Source: Corynebacterium flavescens (GTDB lineage Bacteria > Actinomycetota > Actinomycetes > Mycobacteriales > Mycobacteriaceae). From it: 64,000 nucleotides of DNA. How positions within the stretch are numbered: position 1 is the stretch's first letter; each line of letters opens with the position of its first letter. The position numbers were made by a program, and so were the translations under genes. Location: the NCBI RefSeq assembly GCF_008693105.1, contig NZ_VXKK01000046.1:1-64000 (forward strand). The letters run 5' to 3'. A model generated the notes under the pieces. It made no database searches, had not been told where the DNA came from, and saw only the letters and a program-made list of their open reading frames with translations. This document shows, in pieces, positions 33,612 to 41,455 of the stretch.

Positions 33612-35116
33612 TACTTATCACCGCTGTTCAAGAAATCCTCATAGGCCTGCTTATTGTCTCCGGTGGGAGGGAAGAGCCCGTCGAGGCTTTCACCTGACTC
33701 CACGCGCTGGGCCACCCACTCGTCCTGTCGCTCCTTGGCCAAGGCCTCCTCGGCCACCTCGGCGGCAATACTGCGGGGGATGACGATGACACCATCATCG
33801 TCTCCGACAATGACATCACCCGGCACTACAGTGGCATTACCGCAGCTAATGGCAACATCGCTATCCCAAGGAACGTGGCGCCGACCCAAGACACAGGGGT
33901 GGGCACCCTGGGTGAATACGGGAAGACCAATCTCTTTGACCGCCGAATAGTCCCGCACCCCTCCGTCAGTCACCACTCCCGCGGCCCCGCGCACCTTCGC
34001 CCGCAGAGCCAAGATGTCTCCCAGAGTGCCGGATTCCGCCTCACGCCTAGCCTCGATCACAATGACCTCGCCTGCGCGGACAGTGTCAAAGACCTGCTTC
34101 TGGGCATTCAGGCCGCCCCCATGAGTCTTAAAAAGATCCTCGCGGCCAGCCAAGAATCGCAGCGTGCGGGCAATGCCGACCATCTTGGTGCCCGCCGTCT
34201 GCGGATAGACGCCTTCTATCACTAACTGATTGATGCCGCGGCGACGCAGCTCCGCGGACAGACCCGCAGTGGGGACTGCTTCCAGCTTGCTGCGCAGCTC
34301 CGGGGTTAGTTCGGGGATCAGTTCGGGGCTAGATTCTGGATCAGGCTCAGAGCTAGTCAGGGGAGGAAGGCCTGCGGCCGCACGGTCCCCATAGGCGTCT
34401 TCTCTTTGTTTATCATCGACACTCGGCAGATCCCCAATGGCGGGATCGAAGTCGGCGGTAGATTCTACGACGGTGCTGCTCAAGCGTCCCGAACTGGACT
34501 CTCCTGGGACATCAACCTCGACCTCGACGACATCGCCTGGCACGATAACCGTCGATCCCGCTGGCGTGCCCGTGAGGATAATGTCCCCCGTCTCGAGGGT
34601 GAGATGCTGGGAAAGATCGGCGACGAATTGCGCGAGGGGGAAGATCATCTCGGCATCGCTCGTATCGCCTTCCTGCACTAGCTCCCCATTGACCCAGGTC
34701 CGCAGGCGCAGCTGCTTCGGGTCTATCGCCTGAGCATCGATGAGGCGCGGGCCTATAGGGGTGTAGCCGTCGCGGGACTTGGAGCGAGTGTTGGATCCCT
34801 TGTCCGCAGCCCGATAGTCATAGAGGCCTACGTCATTGGAGGCGGTGACAAAGGCGACGTGCCTCCATGCCTCCTCCAGACTCACATCCTTGGCGGGTGC
34901 GCCAATAATGAGTGCAATCTCGCCCTCAAAGGCGAGCAACTCGGTCCCAGAGGGCCGGGCGAGGGTGCCTCCGGATTCGGCCAGGCTGCTCGTGGCCTTG
35001 AGGAAATAGCTGGGCACACGGGGCCGGCGCCCACGCTGCGCCGCGCGAGACTCGAAGGCCACGTGAACAGCAATGATTTTGCCTGGCTGCTCGGGCAAGA
35101 TGCTCGGAAAGGCCAT
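33611..35116 (-). CDS. Fusion: FAH-family HpaG-like isomerase/decarboxylase with RraA-like domain
   Basis: About 501 residues from the ATG at 35116. Residues 1-215 are a fumarylacetoacetate-hydrolase domain (LLAFEGEIALIIGAPAKDV with the metal-binding acidic pair, ASNDVGLYDYR, GTPAGSTVIVPGDVVEVEV), as in HpaG. Residues about 285-480 are an RraA/HMG-aldolase-like domain (LIVEGVYP-like start, VIVIEARREAESGTLGDILALRAKVRGAAGVVTDGGVRDY, VVPGDVIVGDDDGVIVIP). A linker rich in Pro, Glu and Ser joins them. The FAH part would act on 5-oxopent-3-ene-1,2,5-tricarboxylate; the RraA family contains decarboxylases and aldolases. It is the first gene of the operon. No separate hpaF isomerase is present in the window. 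Confidence 0.85.
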   Translation of the reverse strand: MAFPSILPEQPGKIIAVHVAFESRAAQRGRRPRVPSYFLKATSSLAESGGTLARPSGTELLAFEGEIALIIGAPAKDVSLEEAWRHVAFVTASNDVGLYDYRAADKGSNTRSKSRDGYTPIGPRLIDAQAIDPKQLRLRTWVNGELVQEGDTSDAEMIFPLAQFVADLSQHLTLETGDIILTGTPAGSTVIVPGDVVEVEVDVPGESSSGRLSSTVVESTADFDPAIGDLPSVDDKQREDAYGDRAAAGLPPLTSSEPDPESSPELIPELTPELRSKLEAVPTAGLSAELRRRGINQLVIEGVYPQTAGTKMVGIARTLRFLAGREDLFKTHGGGLNAQKQVFDTVRAGEVIVIEARREAESGTLGDILALRAKVRGAAGVVTDGGVRDYSAVKEIGLPVFTQGAHPCVLGRRHVPWDSDVAISCGNATVVPGDVIVGDDDGVIVIPRSIAAEVAEEALAKERQDEWVAQRVESGESLDGLFPPTGDNKQAYEDFLNSGDK

Positions 35117-35151
35117 GAAGGGATCCCTTCTTCTCTGGAATGTTTGCTCGA

Positions 35152-35163
35152 ATCGTATATTAT
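35152..35163. promoter_or_regulatory. Candidate FCD-GntR operator 1
   Basis: ATCGTATATTAT fits the FadR-subfamily GntR pattern ATnGTATACnAT with one mismatch. It lies 36 bp upstream of the fused hpaG start, where binding would cover the promoter. Confidence 0.4.
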
Positions 35164-35311
35164 CTTCATTCACGCTGCAAGTGCTATAACTCACATCTTC
35201 TGCTTGATGCAGGTATAGAACACGTTTTTATGCGTCTCAACACCCGGCAAATGAGTAGATAAGCACTGAGTCCGGGCTTCAAAAGAAATGACCGTTGTGC
35301 AAGAAGCGAGC

Positions 35312-35323
35312 ATCATATATTAT
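35312..35323. promoter_or_regulatory. Candidate FCD-GntR operator 2
   Basis: ATCATATATTAT is nearly identical to operator 1 and nearly palindromic. It lies in the 410-bp divergent region 35117-35526 between the hpa operon and the monooxygenase. The same region holds the perfect odd palindrome ATCACA-G-TGTGAT at 35342-35354, of unknown use. Confidence 0.38.
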
Positions 35324-35526
35324 TCACCATCTAAGAGGTAGATCACAGTGTGATTGATACTTGTTCCACATCACTTATCTGCGGCTGCGGCCGCGGGCTC
35401 CCCGGCGCACACACCCGTCGCTGCAACGCATCTTCTTCCTGAAGAGCAAGGCAGACACCCACCCACAAACTTTGCACTCACCGCCCACGTGAGGCGCGAT
35501 TATTTAAGTCATCGAAGGAGACCATC

Positions 35527-37374
35527 GTGCAGTTCCACCACAATGGCTATGTTTCTCACGATCCCCGCGAACTCGCGGCTGCCGGCTACGGCATCGATCG
35601 CCCAATAGAGCTCCCAGAGAAGATGGACGTCCTCATCGTGGGCTCCGGCCCGGCTGGGATGGTAACCGCCGCGCAACTGGCCATGTTCCCCGACATCAAT
35701 ACCCGGATCATTGAGAGCCGCCCCCACCGCCTGGAGCTGGGCCAGGCCGATGGCATCCAATCCCGCTCGGTTGAGACCTTTCAGGCCTTTGGCTTTGCCA
35801 AGGAAATAGAAGAAGAGGCCTACGAGATCACCGAGATGGCTTTCTGGAACCCCGACCCGGAAAACAGAAACCACATCAAGCGTGGCGCCACACCCGTCGA
35901 TGACGAAAGCGGCATCTCCGAGTTTCCCCACCTTATTGTCAACCAGGCCCGCGTGCTGGACTACTTTGCACGCTTTGCCCGCCGGGGACCTGCCCGCATC
36001 ACGCCTGACTATGGCTGGTCCTTCATCTCCCTGGAGGTGGGGGAAGGGGAGTACCCCGTCAAGGCCGTGGTGGAGGATGGAAACGGAAACACCCGTGAGC
36101 TGGAGGCGAAATATGTCGTGGGCTGCGATGGCGCGCGCTCCCAGGTGCGAAAGTCCATCGGCGGCAAGCTCCAGGGCGATCAAGCCAATCACGCCTGGGG
36201 AGTGATGGACGTCGTGGTGGACACCGATTTCCCGGATTGGCGCACCAAATGCGCCATTCACTCGCGGGCAGGCTCCATCCTGCACATCCCCCGCGAGGGC
36301 GGCTATCTGTGCCGTGTCTATGTCGACTTGGGCGTGGTACCTGCAGGAGATGGTGGCGCTATTCGCTCCACCCCCATCGAGCGAATCATAGAGAAAGCCA
36401 ACGAGATCTACTCTCCCTACTTCATCGATGTGAAGATGGTGGCCTGGCACTCGGTGTACGAGGTGGGCCACCGGCTGGTGGAGTCCTTCGCCGATGACGG
36501 GGATAGTCCCCGCGTTTTCCTTACTGGCGACGCCTGCCATACCCACTCGGCCAAGGCCGGCCAGGGAATGAACGTCTCCATGCAGGACGGTTTTAACCTC
36601 GGATGGAAACTTGGACACGTCCTCTCCGGTCGCGCCCCGGAGCAGCTGTTGTGCACGTATCACCTCGAGCGCCAGCCCGCCGCGCTCAATCTCATCAACT
36701 TCGACCGTATGTGGTCCACGCTCATGGCCACGCCGCCGGAAGAGCTGGAGGATCCAGGCGCGGTGGAGAAGTTCTATGTCGCCGCCGAGGAATTCGCCGC
36801 CGGAATGATGACGGAGTATGAAGCAAACATGGTGGTAGGGGATAGGAGGCACCAGGATCTAGCCACCGGATACCCCGTGGGCAAACGCTTCAAGTCTTTT
36901 GAGGTACTGCGCCGCTGCGACGCCTATCCCCTTCACTTGGGTCACCAGCATAGTGCTGACGGTCGCTATCGCATCTATGCCTTCGCCGATTCGGCGACTC
37001 CTGCTGATCCTTCCGCGATGGATTCTTGGGCCGAGCAGGTCGGCGATATCTTGGCGAGCTATGCGCCGCAAGGATTGGATGAGAATGCCTTCTTCGACGT
37101 GAAAGCCATCTATCAGACCACCGATCACCGGCAGTACAGCGTTCTCGACGCCCCGCGCCTATTCCGCCCGGTAAATGGATCCCTACAGGTTCCCAACTGG
37201 GAAAATGTCTTTAACGCGCTACCCGGGGAGGGTGACATCTTCCAGGCACGTGGCATCTCGCGCGAGGGAGCGGTTGTCATTGTCCGCCCAGACCAGTACG
37301 TGGGTGCCGTGCTGCGCCTGGATGAGCCCGCTGCTGTGGACGAGTACTTCTCCCGCGCCCTATTCAAACGCTAG
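35527..37374 (+). CDS. FAD-dependent aromatic hydroxylase (phenol/3-hydroxybenzoate monooxygenase type)
   Basis: 615 residues from a GTG with AAGGAG 7 bases upstream. Class A flavoprotein monooxygenase: dinucleotide fold GSGPAG near 37-42, the DG motif GCDGARSQVRKSIGG near 200, and the GD motif FLTGDACHTHSAKAGQGMNVSMQDGFNLGWKL near 333-363. A C-terminal thioredoxin-like domain (about 440-610) is typical of phenol hydroxylases. Overall length and motifs resemble 3-hydroxybenzoate 4-monooxygenase. Divergent from the homoprotocatechuate operon, it probably ortho-hydroxylates a hydroxyphenylacetate to give the dioxygenase substrate, replacing the usual HpaBC pair. The substrate is inferred from context. 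Confidence 0.85.
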   Translation: MQFHHNGYVSHDPRELAAAGYGIDRPIELPEKMDVLIVGSGPAGMVTAAQLAMFPDINTRIIESRPHRLELGQADGIQSRSVETFQAFGFAKEIEEEAYEITEMAFWNPDPENRNHIKRGATPVDDESGISEFPHLIVNQARVLDYFARFARRGPARITPDYGWSFISLEVGEGEYPVKAVVEDGNGNTRELEAKYVVGCDGARSQVRKSIGGKLQGDQANHAWGVMDVVVDTDFPDWRTKCAIHSRAGSILHIPREGGYLCRVYVDLGVVPAGDGGAIRSTPIERIIEKANEIYSPYFIDVKMVAWHSVYEVGHRLVESFADDGDSPRVFLTGDACHTHSAKAGQGMNVSMQDGFNLGWKLGHVLSGRAPEQLLCTYHLERQPAALNLINFDRMWSTLMATPPEELEDPGAVEKFYVAAEEFAAGMMTEYEANMVVGDRRHQDLATGYPVGKRFKSFEVLRRCDAYPLHLGHQHSADGRYRIYAFADSATPADPSAMDSWAEQVGDILASYAPQGLDENAFFDVKAIYQTTDHRQYSVLDAPRLFRPVNGSLQVPNWENVFNALPGEGDIFQARGISREGAVVIVRPDQYVGAVLRLDEPAAVDEYFSRALFKR

Positions 37375-37417
37375 CCCGGCACGAGATCTGTAATAATCCT
37401 CTACACACCATCCGGCA

Positions 37418-37774
37418 CTAGCTGCCGTGGCTCTGCTGCCCGGCTACGCTGGTCACCGTTGTCAGCAAGAAGACGCTATCGCGCTTCGCCTTGACCCAGT
37501 GGCGGTGGTGAGTCAACGCTGCGATCTCTCCGGCAATGAAGGTATCAGTGTGCTGCCCGGGGGCTTGGCCGCCCACTTCGACTTCGCCCTCGAGAACGTA
37601 CATCGACGCTGCCGGGGGAGAGTTGTGTTCATCGAGTGCGTTTCCCGCCAGCAGGGCGATAACTGATTGCCGCAGCGGCCCATCCTTGACCACGATCTCG
37701 GCCCACCGCCCATTGTCCTCGGAGCCTGCGTTCTTTAAGGCCACTGGCACTAAGTCTTTCAGGTTCTGTGTCAT
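37418..37774 (-). CDS. Small cupin-domain protein
   Basis: About 118 residues from the ATG at 37774. A single cupin barrel: DEHNSPPAASMYVLEGEVEVGG near 50-70 is motif 1, and FIAGEIAALTHHRHWVKAKRDSVFLLTTV near 80-110 is motif 2 with candidate metal-binding His residues. Function unknown; it is convergent with the monooxygenase and divergent from the trp leader, so probably unrelated to both. Confidence 0.75.
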   Translation of the reverse strand: MTQNLKDLVPVALKNAGSEDNGRWAEIVVKDGPLRQSVIALLAGNALDEHNSPPAASMYVLEGEVEVGGQAPGQHTDTFIAGEIAALTHHRHWVKAKRDSVFLLTTVTSVAGQQSHGS

Positions 37775-38024
37775 GAGGCCCATCCTAGAGCATTGTCGCT
37801 TGCTCGGGGGACGGGGCTCTGAAGAGCGAACAAGAATCACAGCGATGAGGTTTCAAGGGTATCAACTACATACGCCATTTACGTCACTGTGCCTTTTATT
37901 GCCGGCCGCGGTCTTTCTATCGCCCACTGTGGCCTGTGGATGATCACGGCACTCGGCACAGCAGCTGAAAAACTTTCGGCTCTTGCGCTGTGCGAGCGGG
38001 GAAGATGGTGCTAAAGTAGGGCGG

Positions 38025-38063
38025 GTGAAGTTTAAGTCTACGAACTGGTGGTGGCGCGCATAA
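38025..38063 (+). CDS. trpL: trp leader peptide
   Basis: A 12-residue open frame from GTG, MKFKSTNWWWRA, with three consecutive Trp codons at 38046-38054. TAAAGT at 38012-38017 lies 7 bp before the GTG, so the transcript is probably leaderless. Ribosome stalling at the Trp codons when tryptophan is scarce would prevent formation of the downstream terminator. C. glutamicum trpL also has three tandem Trp codons. The remaining 37775-38011 stretch carries no recognised gene. Confidence 0.9.
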   Translation: MKFKSTNWWWRA

Positions 38064-38125
38064 CCTGCGGGCCGTCTTTCACAAACCAAATTTGGGTCCG
38101 CTGCTGCGGGCCTTTCGGCGTTTTT
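38064..38125 (+). promoter_or_regulatory. trp attenuator
   Basis: After the leader stop, CTGCGGGCC is repeated in part as CTGCGGGCC before the terminator, giving alternative pairings. The terminator hairpin uses CGCTG (38099-38103) and CGGCG (38116-38120) and is followed by TTTTT at 38121-38125. This is the expected layout for transcription attenuation of trpE. Confidence 0.75.
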
Positions 38126-38210
38126 GCTGTCCTAAGCCTGCACACGGGCGATAATTGCCAGAATAGAATTCGTGAGGATAATCGCGAATCCACATCCGCA
38201 AAGGGGCACC

Positions 38211-39761
38211 ATGCCGTTCATTACCAGCGAGCGCGAGGTAGCGTATAGCCACGACGCCGCCGCCTTATTTCACGCGCTTGCCACGCCGCGAGACTCCCTC
38301 TTGTTAGAGGCCGCGGATATCGAGTCGAAGAAAAACCTCAACTGCATAGCCATCACCAAAGCGGCGTTGCGCGTGACGTGTCGCGGACAAGAGGTTACCG
38401 CCCGAGCACTCACGCCCACTGGGGAGGCCCTCTTAGCCGTGCTCACCCAAGAGTTCGCCGAGCGTCTGCTCCGAGAGGGGGAGGGGCAGGCCACCTTCGG
38501 CTTCGAGTTCTCGGATGAAATCGATGAGCGCGCCCGGCTGCGGGATAGCTCCACGGCGGACATCCTGCGGGCGCTGAAACTCGACACTGCTTATTCCAGC
38601 ACGATGCTGCCCTTCCTCGGCGGCGGCTTTGCCTTTGACTACCTCGGCACCTTCGAGCATCTCCCCGAGGTGGCCGAAGGCGTCAACGATTATCCGGACT
38701 ACGAGTTCCTCGTGGCCGAAGAGCTTTTAAGCGTCAACCACCTCGACAGAAGTGCGCGGGTGGAAGGAGTGGGAACTGACAAGCAGGTGTTGGAGGAATC
38801 CCTCACTCGCTCGGCCGACCTCGCAGCCACCGCAGCGGCCGATTCACCCAAGGCGCCTTCGACGGAGACTGAAGCAGCAGAGCCTAAGCCGCTGCGCGCC
38901 ACCGCCAGCGTCGATGACGCTACTTTCCGCCGCAACGTCAAGCAGCTCAAGAAGAACATTGACGCCGGCGATATCTACCAGGTGGTTCCCGCGCGCTCTT
39001 TCAGCCTCGATTGCCCGGATGCCTTCGCCGCCTACCGCCGCCTGCGCGATACTAACCCCTCGCCTTATATGTTCTACATCCGCGGCGCGGACTATGAGCT
39101 CTTTGGCGCCTCCCCGGAGTCCAACCTGAAGTTCACCGCCGCCAACCGGATGGTGCAGCTTTATCCCATCGCGGGTACCCGCCCGCGCGGCCTCAATCCT
39201 GATGGCACCATCAACCCCGAGCTCGATATCCGCAACGAGCTAGAGATGCGTACCGACCACAAGGAGGTGGCCGAGCACACCATGCTCGTGGATCTCGCGC
39301 GCAACGATCTCGCCCGAGTGGCGGTTCCGCGCACCCGCATGGTCAAGGATCTCCTCCAGGTTGATCGCTACTCCCGCGTCATGCACTTGGTATCCCGCGT
39401 TACTGCCACGCTGGACCCGGATTTCGATGCGCTCGATGCCTACCGCGCCTGCATGAACATGGGCACGCTGACAGGCGCGCCGAAGCTACGTGCAATGGAG
39501 CTGCTGCGTGAGGTCGAAGGAACCCGGCGCGGCTCCTACGGTGGGGCAGTGGGTTATCTGCGCGGGGATGGCTCGATGGATAATTGCATTGTCATCCGCT
39601 CTGCCTACGTCAAGGGAGGCACGGCTGTAGTCCAGGCCGGCGCGGGCGTGGTCCGGGATTCCATTCCCCAATCCGAGGCCGATGAAACCGTCCACAAGGC
39701 CTATGCCGTGCTCAATGCCATCGCCCTCGCGCAGGGCGCTTCCCTGGAGGTCGTCCGATGA
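38211..39761 (+). CDS. trpE: Anthranilate synthase component I
   Basis: 516 residues from the ATG at 38211, preceded by AAAGGGG. Chorismate-binding C-terminal domain with DIYQVVPARSF near 255, NPSPYMFYIRG near 283, LYPIAGTRPRGLN near 318, RNDLARV near 363 and ACMNMGTLTGAPKLRAMEL near 415. It makes anthranilate from chorismate with ammonia from TrpG. The N-terminal tryptophan-binding motif, usually LLESAD, reads LLEAAD at residues 31-36, losing the Ser whose mutation relieves feedback inhibition in E. coli and C. glutamicum. It overlaps trpG by 4 bp. Confidence 0.96.
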   Translation: MPFITSEREVAYSHDAAALFHALATPRDSLLLEAADIESKKNLNCIAITKAALRVTCRGQEVTARALTPTGEALLAVLTQEFAERLLREGEGQATFGFEFSDEIDERARLRDSSTADILRALKLDTAYSSTMLPFLGGGFAFDYLGTFEHLPEVAEGVNDYPDYEFLVAEELLSVNHLDRSARVEGVGTDKQVLEESLTRSADLAATAAADSPKAPSTETEAAEPKPLRATASVDDATFRRNVKQLKKNIDAGDIYQVVPARSFSLDCPDAFAAYRRLRDTNPSPYMFYIRGADYELFGASPESNLKFTAANRMVQLYPIAGTRPRGLNPDGTINPELDIRNELEMRTDHKEVAEHTMLVDLARNDLARVAVPRTRMVKDLLQVDRYSRVMHLVSRVTATLDPDFDALDAYRACMNMGTLTGAPKLRAMELLREVEGTRRGSYGGAVGYLRGDGSMDNCIVIRSAYVKGGTAVVQAGAGVVRDSIPQSEADETVHKAYAVLNAIALAQGASLEVVR

Positions 39762-40423
39762 ATAAATCGCCCCACGTGGTTCTGATTGATAACCGCGACT
39801 CCTTTATCTATAACCTCGTCGACGCCCTCGCCGGCTACCGCACCACCGTCTTTCGCAATACGGTGCCCGTCGCAGACGTCCTCGCCGCCCAGCCCGACAT
39901 CATCTGTCTCTCGCCTGGGCCCGGCCATCCCCACGACGCCGGCTACATGATGCAGCTTATCGACGCCGCTTTGGGCAAGGTCCCCATCTTCGGCGTCTGC
40001 CTCGGCTTCCAGGCCCTCCTGGACTACCACGGCGGGACCGTCGCACCTTGCGGCCCAGTGCACGGGCAGACGGTGCCCATGACTCTGACCCCGGGAGGCG
40101 CGCAGCACCCGGTTTTCCGGGGGCTGACCGTGGACGCGGAGCCGGATAATCCCGGCTACGTGGGCACCCAGGTACCCGTGGCCCGCTATCACTCGCTTGG
40201 CTGCATCGAGATTCCGGAGGGGATGCGCTCGCTCGCGCACACTCCCACCGAGATCGGCGAGGTAGTCATGGCGGCGGAGACGCTCGATGGCATGGCTCTG
40301 GGAGTGCAATTTCACCCCGAGTCCGTGCTCACCCCCGCCGGGCCCATCATCCTCGAGCGTTGTATCGAACAGCTTGTCAATCACCTCGTTACTCCTACTC
40401 CCTCCAGCTCAGAAAGGCTTTAG
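39758..40423 (+). CDS. trpG: Anthranilate synthase component II, glutamine amidotransferase
   Basis: 221 residues. Class I glutamine amidotransferase: LIDNRDSFIYNLVDAL at the N-terminus, LSPGPGHPHDAG near 48, nucleophile Cys in FGVCLGFQALLDYHGG near 83, and the catalytic His-Glu in FHPESVLTP near 187. It supplies ammonia to TrpE. It is coupled to trpE by an ATGA overlap and lies 3 bp before trpD. Confidence 0.96.
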   Translation: MNKSPHVVLIDNRDSFIYNLVDALAGYRTTVFRNTVPVADVLAAQPDIICLSPGPGHPHDAGYMMQLIDAALGKVPIFGVCLGFQALLDYHGGTVAPCGPVHGQTVPMTLTPGGAQHPVFRGLTVDAEPDNPGYVGTQVPVARYHSLGCIEIPEGMRSLAHTPTEIGEVVMAAETLDGMALGVQFHPESVLTPAGPIILERCIEQLVNHLVTPTPSSSERL

Positions 40424-40426
40424 ACC

Positions 40427-41455
40427 ATGACCACCTCCGACTCCTTACACACCCTCCAGGAGTTCCTCGACATCAAGGAACCCACGGTGGAGCAGGCCAC
40501 TGCCGTATTCTTGCCGCTGACCGTCGGCGATTATGACGACGTCCATATCGCAGCCTTGCTCACCGCGATTCGCACCCGCGGCGAGACCTTCGCGGACATT
40601 GCCGGGGCCGCCAAGGCCTTCCTCGACGCTGGGCGCCCTTTCCCCATCACCGGCGCCGGCCTCATGGACAGCGCCGGTACCGGTGGAGACGGCGCGAATA
40701 CCATCAACATCACCACTGCCGCCTCACTCGTGGCGGCCGCCGGGGGAGTGAAGATGGTCAAGCATGGCAATCGCTCCGTCTCCTCGAAGTCAGGCTCGGC
40801 CGACGTGCTGGAGGCGCTCGGCATCAGGCTGGACCTGGACCCGACGCGGGCGGTGCGCCAATTCGAGGGCGCCAACTTCACCTTCCTTTTTGCCCCGGCC
40901 TATAACCCCGCCATCGCGCACGTGCAGCCGGTACGCAAGGCGCTCGGGGTCTCCACCCTTTTCAACACGATGGGCCCGTTGCTCTCTCCCGCGCGCCCCG
41001 AGTTTCAGATCATGGGTATAGCCAATCCGGCCCAGGGGCAGATCATCGCCGAGGTCTTCCGCGAGCTGGGTCGCACCCGCGCCCTCGTGGTGCACGGCTC
41101 CGGCACCGATGAGATAGCAGTGCATGGATCCACCGAGGTCTGGGAGCTTCACAATGGGGAGATCACCCACTACGAGATCACGCCGGAGGAGATTGGCATT
41201 CCGCGCCACGAGCTCTCCGAGCTGGCCGGGGGAGACGGCGCCGAGAACGCCCGCCTCATCCGCGATGTCTTCGCTGGGAAGGGCAAGCCCGCGCATCGCG
41301 ATGCCATCGTGGCCACCGCTGGGGCGATGTTCTACGTCTACGGCACTACACCCACTATCCGCGAAGGCGCTCAGCTGGCCGCACAACTTATAGATTCGGG
41401 CGAGGTGGCCGCATGGCTGCGCACCCACGAGGAGACCGACTATGGCACAGAGTAA
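40427..41455 (+). CDS. trpD: Anthranilate phosphoribosyltransferase
   Basis: 342 residues. The PRPP-binding motif GTGGDGANTINITT lies near 85, followed by KHGNRSVSSKSGSADVLEALG near 110-130 and RPEFQIMGIANP near 190. It joins anthranilate to PRPP. No fusion to trpG, unlike enterobacteria. It overlaps trpCF by 14 bp. Confidence 0.96.
   Translation: MTTSDSLHTLQEFLDIKEPTVEQATAVFLPLTVGDYDDVHIAALLTAIRTRGETFADIAGAAKAFLDAGRPFPITGAGLMDSAGTGGDGANTINITTAASLVAAAGGVKMVKHGNRSVSSKSGSADVLEALGIRLDLDPTRAVRQFEGANFTFLFAPAYNPAIAHVQPVRKALGVSTLFNTMGPLLSPARPEFQIMGIANPAQGQIIAEVFRELGRTRALVVHGSGTDEIAVHGSTEVWELHNGEITHYEITPEEIGIPRHELSELAGGDGAENARLIRDVFAGKGKPAHRDAIVATAGAMFYVYGTTPTIREGAQLAAQLIDSGEVAAWLRTHEETDYGTE

Noticed and set aside
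35342..35354. ATCACA-G-TGTGAT as a GlxR/CRP site
   Set aside because: The arms are inverted and the spacing differs from TGTGAnnnnnnTCACA; kept only as an unexplained palindrome.
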